DNA from: Lachnospiraceae bacterium
Lineage (GTDB): Bacteria; Bacillota; Clostridia; Lachnospirales; Lachnospiraceae
Assembly: GCA_900199595.1 (NCBI GenBank)
Contig: FZRB01000021.1
Location: 17,668-81,667, forward strand
Direction of reading: 5' to 3'
DNA: 64,000 nt
Every line of letters begins with the position of its first letter. The first letter of the stretch is position 1. This document shows positions 53,573 to 62,087 of the stretch, piece by piece. The translations under genes and the position numbers were made by a program. The notes beneath the pieces were generated by a model. It made no database searches and was not told the DNA's origin. It saw only the letters and a program-made list of their open reading frames with translations.

Positions 53573-54949
53573 ATGTCCGATAAAATAGCATTTGATCACC
53601 TTCTTGAGAATACTACTGACGGATTCTTTGTCATCGGTTACGATGGAAGGATCCGTATGGAAAATGCCCTGGCAGCAGATATTCTTGATCTGGGTGACAA
53701 ACCATTATATGGAAAAACTCTTGTAGAACTCATCAGTGAAAGTAAGAACAATGATGAGTTCTTTGAGTGCATTATCAACGCTGTATTTAAAAAAGAAAAG
53801 CTGGGTATGATTGTTCCCTTTTATAAAAATGGAAATACCGCTAATCTCAGACTTGTTGTATCACCCTTAAGAGACAGGAAGGATGATATAGCAGCTATAG
53901 TCATGTTCAGTGATATAACAGAGGTTTCTGAGCTTGGAATCAAGAATGAGATATTAACCCGGAAGCTGGCTGATTTTATTGACAGATTTGTCAAGGTAAT
54001 GATAGGAGCAATTGATGAACGTACTCCTTATAATGCAAATCATACCAGAAATATGGTCTCTTATGCGGAGAAGTATCTGACCTATCTGGATACTCAGGGA
54101 AGAGGAGTCGAATCTGAGAAAAAAGGTCCGCTTTTTTCAAGTATCTGGATGCATGACGTGGGCAAGCTGATAATTCCGCTGGAAGTAATGGATAAGCCTA
54201 CAAGGCTTGGTGATAAAGAAAAAGAAATCAGACACAAGGTTGAAGTGGCTATTCTCGGCGAGAAGCTTAGGATTGCCGAGAGTAAGATAGGAGTAGCTTC
54301 TCTGATAGATGAAGCAATCAGTTCACCGGGTACTGAAATTACCATAAAGTCAGATGATATGACAGATGGTTTTGCTGGTATTGGAGAAAACAAAGTGCAG
54401 GCTGAGGAAAGAATAGCCCATCTGGAGGAAGCACTTAGCTTCATTCTGGATGTTAATAACAGAGGCTATGTAGATGATGAAACCCGGGAAAAAATCATGG
54501 GTTATGCAGATATTCCGTGTCTTACATTTGATGGACAGACAGTTCCACTGCTGGATGATTATGATAGAGAGGCTCTTACAGTTGAAAGAGGAACACTTAC
54601 AAATAGTGAAAGAAAACTGATGCAGTCTCATGTGTCCAAAACATATGAGATGTTAAAGGAAATGAATTTTGAAGGACCATATAAGGATGTTCCTGACTGG
54701 GCAGGAAAGCATCATGAGCTTCTGGATGGCAGTGGATATCCTAATAAAGTTAATGGTGAAGTGATCACCTGGGAGACGCGTCTATTAACTATACTGGATA
54801 TATATGATGCGCTTACTGCAGAGGACAGGCCATATAAGCCACCACTTTCGGCAGAGAAGGCATTTGAGATTCTCCGAGATATGGCGAATAACGGAAAAAT
54901 TGATCTCAATGTTCTCGAGGACTTTATCAAGAGTGAGGCATGGAAATGA
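53573..54949 (+). CDS. PAS / HD-GYP-type phosphodiesterase
   Basis: Predicted c-di-GMP phosphodiesterase, 458 residues. A PAS domain (about 8-125; DGFFVIGYDGRIRMENALAADIL) is followed by an HD-GYP domain. The domain keeps the metal-binding His/Asp residues: NHTRNM, WMHDVGKLIIP (HD), SHVSKT, and KHHELLDGSGYP in place of the GYP signature. About 120 residues are inserted between the HD motif region and the next conserved helix (LTNSERKLMQSHV). The start at 53573 lies behind AGGAAAGG; an in-frame GTG (53552) is rejected. It overlaps the acetyltransferase start. It suggests c-di-GMP input to this locus. Confidence 0.85.
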   Translation: MSDKIAFDHLLENTTDGFFVIGYDGRIRMENALAADILDLGDKPLYGKTLVELISESKNNDEFFECIINAVFKKEKLGMIVPFYKNGNTANLRLVVSPLRDRKDDIAAIVMFSDITEVSELGIKNEILTRKLADFIDRFVKVMIGAIDERTPYNANHTRNMVSYAEKYLTYLDTQGRGVESEKKGPLFSSIWMHDVGKLIIPLEVMDKPTRLGDKEKEIRHKVEVAILGEKLRIAESKIGVASLIDEAISSPGTEITIKSDDMTDGFAGIGENKVQAEERIAHLEEALSFILDVNNRGYVDDETREKIMGYADIPCLTFDGQTVPLLDDYDREALTVERGTLTNSERKLMQSHVSKTYEMLKEMNFEGPYKDVPDWAGKHHELLDGSGYPNKVNGEVITWETRLLTILDIYDALTAEDRPYKPPLSAEKAFEILRDMANNGKIDLNVLEDFIKSEAWK

Positions 54950-55497
54950 CAAAAGAATTCGAATCAAAACGCTTAATACTTAGAACTTCATATGCTATCA
55001 CTCCGGAGGAGCTGCTCCGTTACTACTCGGATAATCGTACATTTTTCGAGCAGCACGAGCCATTACAGGGAGATACCTACTATACACTGGATTATCAGAC
55101 AAAGGCACTTCAGTTTGAAGTAAACAATATGGATCGTTTGTTATCTGCATATTATTACTTTTTCCTTAAGGAAGAGCCGGATGTGATGATAGGATCCATG
55201 AGCTTTTGCAGGATTCGTAAGGAACCCTATGCCAGTACGATATTCGGCTACAATTTAGACGAGGGCTGTCAGGGACATGGATACTGTACAGAAGCCTGTA
55301 AGGCTGCTATGGAGCATCTTTTGTCCAATGTTCATATTCACAGGATAGAAGCAAGAGTCCTGACTGATAATGAGAAGTCTGTTCATGTATTAGAACGTCT
55401 TGGCTTCTTTCATGAGGGCTTTGAGAAGGCAAGCATACTTATAGGGGGAGAATTCAGAGATCATCTGAGGTATGCATATATAAATGAGAATTACTAA
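54946..55497 (+). CDS. GNAT-family N-acetyltransferase (RimJ/RimL type)
   Basis: A 183-residue acetyltransferase: FESKRLILRTSYAITPEELLRYY at the start, IFGYNLDEGCQGHGYCTEACKAAMEHLL (acetyl-CoA loop), and HRIEARVLTDNEKSVHVLERLGFFHEGFEKASILIGGEFRDHLRYAY, typical of Acetyltransf_3. The substrate, perhaps an N-terminal amine or a protein of this locus, cannot be told. ATG codons at 54940 and 54946 both overlap the preceding gene; GTGAGG seven bases before 54946 favours the latter. Confidence 0.85.
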   Translation: MTKEFESKRLILRTSYAITPEELLRYYSDNRTFFEQHEPLQGDTYYTLDYQTKALQFEVNNMDRLLSAYYYFFLKEEPDVMIGSMSFCRIRKEPYASTIFGYNLDEGCQGHGYCTEACKAAMEHLLSNVHIHRIEARVLTDNEKSVHVLERLGFFHEGFEKASILIGGEFRDHLRYAYINENY

Positions 55498-55511
55498 AAG
55501 GGGTGTAAGAT

Positions 55512-57338
55512 ATGGGAAGTCCATCTGAAGAAAAACTTAAGATCATCGAAGTGATGAATCAGACTTTGAATAATATTGACAAGAGACGCAGGGAGTTAAA
55601 TGCGAATCTTGACATGGAGGAGGATGAAAATCAGGTAGCTGAGATAAAGAAAGAGCTTGGACAGCTCGAATCTCAGGCGACTGCTGTTAAGGGCGCCCGT
55701 GACGAGTTCGAGCAGCAGTATGCGAAGCTTAAAACTGAAGAAGAGAAAAAGAAGTTTGAACATATAGTCAAGATGGCTATTATTGTTGGTATGACCAGCG
55801 AAAGCATCCGTATTGCCTGGGAGAAAGAGAAGCAGGTAGAGGCTGACAGGGAAGCTCAGCGTTTGGAGAAGGAGGCTCTTCGTAAGGAGCGTTATGAAAA
55901 GGCCATAGACAGGATATTTGAAACCATGACACTCAGGTATGTTACCCGTGAGATGATTGACGAAATAAAGGATAATAAGAAATTCAAGGAAATGGCTGAG
56001 GAGGATCCTGACCGTCTGAACAGAGAAGAGCTGGCAAGGAAGGATGAATACACCGCCATGATGGCCAGAACCTTCGTTCGTCATAGAATGTCTTTGACAG
56101 GTGACTTTAATAAGGATCAGGAGCAGCTCAAGGAGGCATATGAAAAAGAGACCGGATACGAGAAGGCTATTCCTCTGATGAAGAAGTTCATTGAGGGTGA
56201 TCTGGAAAAATACGGAACTGAAGAGGATAAGAAATTCATCAAAGACCTTTATAAGGATGTTGTTGAAATAAGTGCCATTACAAGAAAGCTGCGTAATGAA
56301 TTTATTGCAGGTGAAAGTGATTTCTTTAAGGGTAATGGTTTTACTAAGGAAATATATGAGAAAGAAAAAAGCATCTATGACAGACTATACATGTATAAAG
56401 AGAAGGTTAACGCACAGAACCTTGAGTTTGCCGAAAAAGGCGAAATGGATAAAATGGCTGACAGAATGAACATCTACAATCCAATAGTTGTTTTTGAAGG
56501 CAATATAAAAACTACTTATCTGGAAGATGAGGATCAGTATAAAGCCAATGAATTCCGTAAGGAAACTGAGATGTGGAAGGTATATCAGAAGCTTCCGGAT
56601 GGCAGTGCAGCACAAGTAAAGCATGTTACTGAAAAAGCAAATAATGAAATGAGAGCATGGTCGAAGATTCAGAGAATGACTAAGATGGCCATGATAGAAG
56701 GTAAAGGCAGCTTATCCAGCTGTATGTATGAATGGGCAAAAAATAAATCTCAGAATTCCCTGGAAAAAGTTGTTAATAAGAAAAAGCTTGAAACTAAGGA
56801 CAGAGATGAGCTTAAAGAGAATTTTGCGGCTATAGTATTTAATCAGTTGGTCTATAATGAGCAGAAGGGTACCGATCTGGATAAACCATTTTCTGAAATG
56901 GTTTTCCGTAAATATAATAAACCGGCGGAGCTGGATGAAATCGGTAGAAAGTTTGCGGCAACACCGACATTTGAAGCTGTATATAAAAAGTATATGAAGG
57001 GTGGAAACTATAAGGATAAATGTATCCGTTTCCTTGCTGAGGATGTTGAGAAACAGCTTGCCCTGGAGCTGGTAAGCAAAAAGGACGATCTGCTGGCAGA
57101 AATGCTTCAGGCAAATATGAATCTTTCAAGAAGTAAGAGTGTTGCGTTGAGAAGAAATGACACAATAAAAAAACCTGATAAATCAAAGAATAATACGAAG
57201 AACAAATCAAAAAACAATACAAAGAAAAATTCAAAGAATAACTCGAAAAATAATAATTCAAAAAAATCTGCATTAGAGAGACAGACTACGGTGGCTGAAA
57301 AGGAAAGGGTACGCTCACAGTCGATTATGCCATCATAA
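55512..57338 (+). CDS. Large charged cytosolic protein of unknown function (608 aa)
   Basis: No family recognised. No signal or membrane helix. Residues 1-130 are coiled coil (LNNIDKRRRELNANL...). About 135-540 is mixed helical with no motif I can name. The last ~60 residues are a basic Lys/Asn/Ser-rich disordered tail with repeated KNNTK/KNNSK units. AAAAGGGG precedes the ATG. It lies 14 nt after the acetyltransferase and 9 nt before the next large gene, so the three are co-transcribed. Basic, disordered C-termini occur in some T4SS substrates, so an exported effector is worth testing, but nothing in the sequence proves it. Confidence 0.65.
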   Translation: MGSPSEEKLKIIEVMNQTLNNIDKRRRELNANLDMEEDENQVAEIKKELGQLESQATAVKGARDEFEQQYAKLKTEEEKKKFEHIVKMAIIVGMTSESIRIAWEKEKQVEADREAQRLEKEALRKERYEKAIDRIFETMTLRYVTREMIDEIKDNKKFKEMAEEDPDRLNREELARKDEYTAMMARTFVRHRMSLTGDFNKDQEQLKEAYEKETGYEKAIPLMKKFIEGDLEKYGTEEDKKFIKDLYKDVVEISAITRKLRNEFIAGESDFFKGNGFTKEIYEKEKSIYDRLYMYKEKVNAQNLEFAEKGEMDKMADRMNIYNPIVVFEGNIKTTYLEDEDQYKANEFRKETEMWKVYQKLPDGSAAQVKHVTEKANNEMRAWSKIQRMTKMAMIEGKGSLSSCMYEWAKNKSQNSLEKVVNKKKLETKDRDELKENFAAIVFNQLVYNEQKGTDLDKPFSEMVFRKYNKPAELDEIGRKFAATPTFEAVYKKYMKGGNYKDKCIRFLAEDVEKQLALELVSKKDDLLAEMLQANMNLSRSKSVALRRNDTIKKPDKSKNNTKNKSKNNTKKNSKNNSKNNNSKKSALERQTTVAEKERVRSQSIMPS

Positions 57339-57347
57339 GGAGACAGA

Positions 57348-60047
57348 ATGCCAAAGGAATTATCTACAAAAGGGAAGATAAAAGCTTTAAAGAATACATT
57401 TAACAATCAGCTCAGCTTTGAGGATCGTTTACAGACTGTGCTTATGGCAAATGCGTACAGGAAGGCGTCCATTGAGCAGAGCAGTCTTAATGCATCTCAG
57501 GATAATAGTGTTGAGATGTTTCCAGAAGAGCTGAGTGATACCATAGATGAATTAAACGAACAGATCTTTAAGGAAATGTTCGGTGACGGCTCCATGAAGA
57601 GTATCAAGGAAGGATACAAGAAGTTCGGATATGTTTTTTCCGGAATCATCACCCAGCAGGGTAAAGATTATGAGAAGATACTCCAGGGTATTCCGGAGAC
57701 AGAAACTCAAAGGGAGAACAAGGCCGCGTTTCTTGCATATAAGCAGGACGGCGTCGGTAAGTACATGACCGGTGCTTATCAGGAAATGTTCGGCATATCT
57801 GGTTTTTCATCTTATCTTTTTAATACTCCGGAAGTAAATGATAAGATATGGCAGAACTTTAATTTCACAAATAATTCCACAGTCGAGGATTATTACAAGG
57901 GGCTGGGAAAAAACAATGATGAGATAGAACAGCTCTGCAAGGATAATCATTGCGAAAAGGGTTCAAATCTTATTGAATTCTTTACCAGAACTGAAAAAGA
58001 AAAGATACTTAATCAGAGAAAGGCGAATCAGAAGGAACAGGCTGATAAAGAAAAAAAGCCTATAGAAGAGATACCTATAGATCTTACTGAGCCGGAAATT
58101 ACAAAGGAAGATGCAATAAGTGCAATTAAAAGGGACTATGTACATGAGTTCCTGGATATATGTGACAGTAATTCACTGAATGTTTCTTATACAGAAGCAA
58201 TTAATGCAGTAAATCAGCTTCCAAAGGTGAACAGAGACCATTTTGCAAAGGGAAATTATGTATATGCGGGAACAAAGCCAACTGACGGCAATCCGGATCA
58301 CGAGATACATATCCTTAAGGGAAATAATAAAAAGCTCGCGAAGAATGCTGAGGAAGAGGAAAGAATCGGTAAAGAGATAGAAGAGTTCCAGAAATGGTCT
58401 AAAGAAAAGGGAGAATCTCAGGCTCTTCAGATGTCAAAAGACGGCGTGAATAAGATGATTCAGGGCTTTGAAGCTAAGATATTCAGCGGAAAGAATATGG
58501 GCTTCAGAGATGATAGCGCAAGAGCTGATCTATATAAAAATGAGATCAAGTCTTATGATGTATCCTTCCTGAATGGTGTTATACACGATCTTGAGGATTC
58601 GGCCAAGGGTAAAAGTCATAAGGATTCGAAGGAATTCACAAAAATGATGAAGACCTTGAGGGAATTCACATACCTTGTATCATCGGGAAGCGGAGGTTCT
58701 GCTCTGGAGAAGAGAGATAACCTCATTAAGGACTGTCTGATCTATATCAAGGATAAGATGGGCAGAGTCAGAACCAACGATTACGGCAAAAAGAGATTTG
58801 ATGATACACTGCTCGTTCTGTCTGAAATTATGCCTGAGAAGGATTTCAGAGCTCTTGTGGATACGATTAATCATAAGAGATCGGCGAAGCCGGGCAGTGA
58901 GAAGTACATCGATTATGATAAAACCTTCAGAGATAAATATGTTTTAGGCAGTGAAAGAAGCAGGATCCGTCTGGCAGAGAGAGCACGCGAGGACAAGGTT
59001 CAGCAGAAAACTCTGAAAAACCAGACTAAAATGCTGAATATGGATATATCCAGAATAGAAATAATTGATGCACTCTTTGGAAGAAAGCCGAAGGCTCCTG
59101 ATTTTATGATATCTGCATTGGGTGGATCAAAAGGTGCTAAGGAGGCTTTTTCTGATATAAAGGAAAGCTTTGTACCTATAGGACCTTACAGAAATGATTT
59201 TAATCTATCGAATAAGGACTTCGCTGCAATTGCATATGCGGCAACGCTTACACCGGAGGCAGCTGCACAGGATACCAGAGACTTGAATATGACACCTCAG
59301 CAGAAATTAAATAAATACGGTGCTGCCTATACTGCTGATTTTATGTTCGATGATGGAACCAAGGACTGTGGAAAGTGGTGTGCGGGACCGGTTCAGTTCG
59401 GGCGTGAATACGCTGCATCAGCTATGAGAGCTTATGCAGCAGGCCAGAAGGAGCCTCTTGCAAGAATACTGCAGGAAGGTATTAAAACCATGAATAATGA
59501 AGCCAGAAGGGCTACAGTGCTTTCGGATACATTTATAGCAAATAACGAAATGTTGAACAGAATGAAGGGGATGATGAATCGTGACCCTGAACTGATGAGA
59601 CTTATTCTGAAGGATAAAGGACTCACTCGTGAAGACTTTACGAATACGAGAGATACTGCTCTGGGAGCAAAGATCGTTACAGATTTTAAGGTTGCAGCTT
59701 TAAAACTGAAGAATCTGAAGGATGTAGACACAAAGGAGAAAAGAATGGATGTTGTTACGGATATCGTTCTTAAAACCGTTTATGATAAATATATGATCCA
59801 AAGTTCCGCTGAAAGACATAAGAAGACCGGTGCACTTGAGAATTTCAGAAATCCAAAAGCCCGGGAGATGCTCAGAAACAGTGTGAAGAAATATGTAAAG
59901 GATAATAAGCTTCAGGACATCAGTTATGCTGGTCTTAAGCTAAAGTTACGCTCAAGAGATATGGCGATAGAAACAAATAAACTGGCTCGTGATTTCATGA
60001 ATTCACAGCAGAGGACCGTAAGTCAGGTTAAACAGATGGGAAAATAG
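57348..60047 (+). CDS. Large cytosolic protein of unknown function (899 aa)
   Basis: No family recognised. It has no signal or membrane helix. It is predicted largely helical: an N-terminal region (KGKIKALKNTFNNQLSFEDRLQTVLMANAYRKAS), a charged middle (about 220-370), and a C-terminal part (about 560-899) with IDALFGRKPKAPDFMISALGG and DDGTKDCGKWCAGPVQFGREYAASAMRAYAAGQ. The latter is the only Cys-containing, possibly catalytic-looking segment, but I match it to nothing. TAAGGAGACAGA precedes the ATG. It ends the operon before the terminator at 60048. Candidate T4SS cargo or structural partner. Confidence 0.65.
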   Translation: MPKELSTKGKIKALKNTFNNQLSFEDRLQTVLMANAYRKASIEQSSLNASQDNSVEMFPEELSDTIDELNEQIFKEMFGDGSMKSIKEGYKKFGYVFSGIITQQGKDYEKILQGIPETETQRENKAAFLAYKQDGVGKYMTGAYQEMFGISGFSSYLFNTPEVNDKIWQNFNFTNNSTVEDYYKGLGKNNDEIEQLCKDNHCEKGSNLIEFFTRTEKEKILNQRKANQKEQADKEKKPIEEIPIDLTEPEITKEDAISAIKRDYVHEFLDICDSNSLNVSYTEAINAVNQLPKVNRDHFAKGNYVYAGTKPTDGNPDHEIHILKGNNKKLAKNAEEEERIGKEIEEFQKWSKEKGESQALQMSKDGVNKMIQGFEAKIFSGKNMGFRDDSARADLYKNEIKSYDVSFLNGVIHDLEDSAKGKSHKDSKEFTKMMKTLREFTYLVSSGSGGSALEKRDNLIKDCLIYIKDKMGRVRTNDYGKKRFDDTLLVLSEIMPEKDFRALVDTINHKRSAKPGSEKYIDYDKTFRDKYVLGSERSRIRLAERAREDKVQQKTLKNQTKMLNMDISRIEIIDALFGRKPKAPDFMISALGGSKGAKEAFSDIKESFVPIGPYRNDFNLSNKDFAAIAYAATLTPEAAAQDTRDLNMTPQQKLNKYGAAYTADFMFDDGTKDCGKWCAGPVQFGREYAASAMRAYAAGQKEPLARILQEGIKTMNNEARRATVLSDTFIANNEMLNRMKGMMNRDPELMRLILKDKGLTREDFTNTRDTALGAKIVTDFKVAALKLKNLKDVDTKEKRMDVVTDIVLKTVYDKYMIQSSAERHKKTGALENFRNPKAREMLRNSVKKYVKDNKLQDISYAGLKLKLRSRDMAIETNKLARDFMNSQQRTVSQVKQMGK

Positions 60048-60086
60048 GTCAAAATGCTTGCTTGGCAGGCAGAAACGCATTTTGAC
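60048..60086. terminator. Hairpin terminator overlapping a promoter
   Basis: GTCAAAATGC (60048-60057) pairs with GCATTTTGAC (60077-60086), followed by TTTT. The right arm contains the -35 of the next promoter. Confidence 0.75.
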
Positions 60087-60110
60087 TTTTGACATCTATG
60101 TCTTTATAAT
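60082..60110 (+). promoter_or_regulatory. Sigma-A-type promoter before the paired anchored proteins
   Basis: TTGACT (60082-60087), 17-nt spacer, TATAAT (60105-60110). Unlike the SARP-type promoters it has a proper -35, so these two genes may be constitutive. Confidence 0.7.
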
Positions 60111-60145
60111 AGATTCAGCCTCAAAAGGAAGGAATTTACACAATC

Positions 60146-60982
60146 ATGAAAAAGAAATTCTTCATAATAGCAATGATAGTTCTCGTCGGAATTCTGGCGA
60201 CACTTATAGTTATAGGAATAAAAAGCTCCAGGAAGAATGACGACATCTTAGCAACGTCGGATTACCCATTCAGCTATATGATGAAAAAGGGAAATATAGA
60301 ACTGAAGCTGGACGGTCACAGGACTCCAAAGCTTAAGTGGGAAACTCAGATCCAGACAGATGGAGTAGTACAGGTAGCTCAGAAGGGCAGTGAGAGACGT
60401 GGTAAGGCCAAATACATCATATCTCCGACAACTTCCGGAACTACGAGAGTTAACTTTGTAAGATCGCTGGATGTGGCAGGTACTAAGGTTGATGTAGCTA
60501 CTGTTACTTTACCTATTTATGTTACCGAAGCAAATGGAGTGCTCAACCTTACTTTTCTGGAGAATCCTTATCTGATAAAAGGACCGGATGTTATAGGAGA
60601 ATCATCTTCAAATCCTGCTGTCATAAATAATGCAGCAGCCGTCAGCTCAGTTAACACTGATAACAGCCAGGATGGTTCTGCTGAAAATGTAAGTTCAGAC
60701 ACTCTTCGTGGAGATATATTTTTCCCTAACGGCAAAGGAGACTGGACTCTTGAAAGCCCGGACGGAAATGCCGAGTTCACTTTTGCAAATGATGGCGGAA
60801 AGGATTATGCAACTGTAACTAAGAGTGGTGGTGATGATAATACTCAGAACCTTTCAGAGGGTGCGCTGGTAAAAACTACAGAGATAACTCTTTCCAGCAG
60901 TTCTCTTAAGATATCAGAGAAGCTGAAGGTTACATTTAATGACGACGGAACAGTAAAGCTTTCCAAGGTTACATCAGACTAA
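60146..60982 (+). CDS. Membrane-anchored extracytoplasmic protein A
   Basis: 278 residues. One N-terminal membrane helix (about 4-26) after a Lys-rich start, then an extracellular beta-rich region: DYPFSYMMKKGNIELKLDG, KGSERRGKAKYIISPTTSGTTRVNFVRS. An Asn/Ser linker and a second beta-rich domain (about 185-278) follow. The YIISP..SG.T.V.F pattern recalls bacterial Ig-like (BIG2-type) folds. It is the tandem paralogue of the next gene. Function unknown. Confidence 0.7.
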   Translation: MKKKFFIIAMIVLVGILATLIVIGIKSSRKNDDILATSDYPFSYMMKKGNIELKLDGHRTPKLKWETQIQTDGVVQVAQKGSERRGKAKYIISPTTSGTTRVNFVRSLDVAGTKVDVATVTLPIYVTEANGVLNLTFLENPYLIKGPDVIGESSSNPAVINNAAAVSSVNTDNSQDGSAENVSSDTLRGDIFFPNGKGDWTLESPDGNAEFTFANDGGKDYATVTKSGGDDNTQNLSEGALVKTTEITLSSSSLKISEKLKVTFNDDGTVKLSKVTSD

Positions 60983-60987
60983 GAAAT

Positions 60988-61013
60988 GTCATTCTGAGCG
61001 AAATGAAGAATCC
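60988..61013 (+). repeat. Dispersed repeat GTCATTCTGAGCG..GAAGAATCC (copy 4)
   Basis: Near-consensus copy between the two paralogous genes, ending 19 nt before the ATG at 61032, with GAGAGG between. Confidence 0.75.
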
Positions 61014-61031
61014 ATGGATTGAGAGGAATTT

Positions 61032-62012
61032 ATGAAGAAGAAAGTATTATTAATCATTATAATTGTTATAGCACTACTGGCGATTGCTGCAGGTGTGATC
61101 ATTTCAGTCCTGAATGCAAAGCAGTATACCAAGTTATTCCAGGATACGGATTATCCAGTATGCTATAAAATAAAGGATGGAAATATTATCCTGACAGTAA
61201 AGGATAATACAAAGAGGACTGAGGCATGGGAAGCTTCTGCTGAAGATCCGGACTATGTGACCATCACACCGAAGGGCAAGGTATCTGCTAAGAAGGCAAC
61301 CTATATCATATCTCCAGCTTCAGTCGGAGTTACTAATGTTATATTTTCAAAGTCCATTCAGGGTGGCAAACTTAAAGTGGACTATGTAAAACTTACCTTT
61401 GGTACCTATGTTTATGAGACTATGGAAGGTCTGAAGTGTACATTTATAGATACAGGATCGCTTGAATACGGTAAGGATATAATTGGGGCAGGCACGGATC
61501 ATCCGATAATTCTCAGCCCTGAGGCTGATCCAAGTTATGATTATATGATTGATGAAGTATCCTCTGCTACCAATGCCCGAAATGCGGCTGAGGAAGAAAA
61601 GCTCATGAAGGGACACATCGACTTTATAAATGGTCGTGGTGACTGGGAAGTAAAATCAGATACAGAATGTGTTGATGTTATTTATTCCGGTGATTCAGGC
61701 AGAGAATACATAAATCTTTCCTATATAGCGGGACATGAAGGAGGTTTGATAGAAGATTCTGTAACAGAAGAGGATGACAATGATCCGGAGAAAGCGCCTC
61801 TTGCTACTAATACAGAACCAAGCTGGGAAGGTGCAGCAATATTTGAAGATATGAATCAGGTGGTTGAAGTGAATACAGAGACAGATGCAAAAGAGATGAC
61901 GGGGGAAGCTGTTCTCACATTCACCAGCCAGAGTCTGGGAATCACCGAGCAGAGAAAGGTAACCTTCTACAAGGATGGACATGTGGATTTTTCAGCAGTG
62001 AATGAAAAATAA
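61032..62012 (+). CDS. Membrane-anchored extracytoplasmic protein B
   Basis: 326 residues, same plan as the preceding gene: Lys-rich start, membrane helix (about 4-26), then DYPVCYKIKDGNIILTVKD, KGKVSAKKATYIISPASVGVTNVIFSKS, a linker, and a second domain with GHIDFINGRGDWEVKSD matching GDIFFPNGKGDWTLESP in protein A. An acidic insert lies near 235-280. The pair clearly arose by duplication. Their place between the T4SS operons suggests surface components. Function unknown. Confidence 0.7.
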   Translation: MKKKVLLIIIIVIALLAIAAGVIISVLNAKQYTKLFQDTDYPVCYKIKDGNIILTVKDNTKRTEAWEASAEDPDYVTITPKGKVSAKKATYIISPASVGVTNVIFSKSIQGGKLKVDYVKLTFGTYVYETMEGLKCTFIDTGSLEYGKDIIGAGTDHPIILSPEADPSYDYMIDEVSSATNARNAAEEEKLMKGHIDFINGRGDWEVKSDTECVDVIYSGDSGREYINLSYIAGHEGGLIEDSVTEEDDNDPEKAPLATNTEPSWEGAAIFEDMNQVVEVNTETDAKEMTGEAVLTFTSQSLGITEQRKVTFYKDGHVDFSAVNEK

Positions 62013-62016
62013 TGTG

Positions 62017-62050
62017 TGTTGCGCTTTTGTTGTGCATATAGTGTTAGAAT
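62017..62050 (+). promoter_or_regulatory. SARP-type promoter, class A, before the last secreted protein
   Basis: TGTTGCGC (62017-62024), TTT, TGTTGTGC (62028-62035), 9 nt, TAGAAT (62045-62050). It begins 5 nt after the upstream stop codon. Confidence 0.74.
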
Positions 62051-62087
62051 GCGATTCAAATAGATATAAATACCCCGGAGGAAAACC

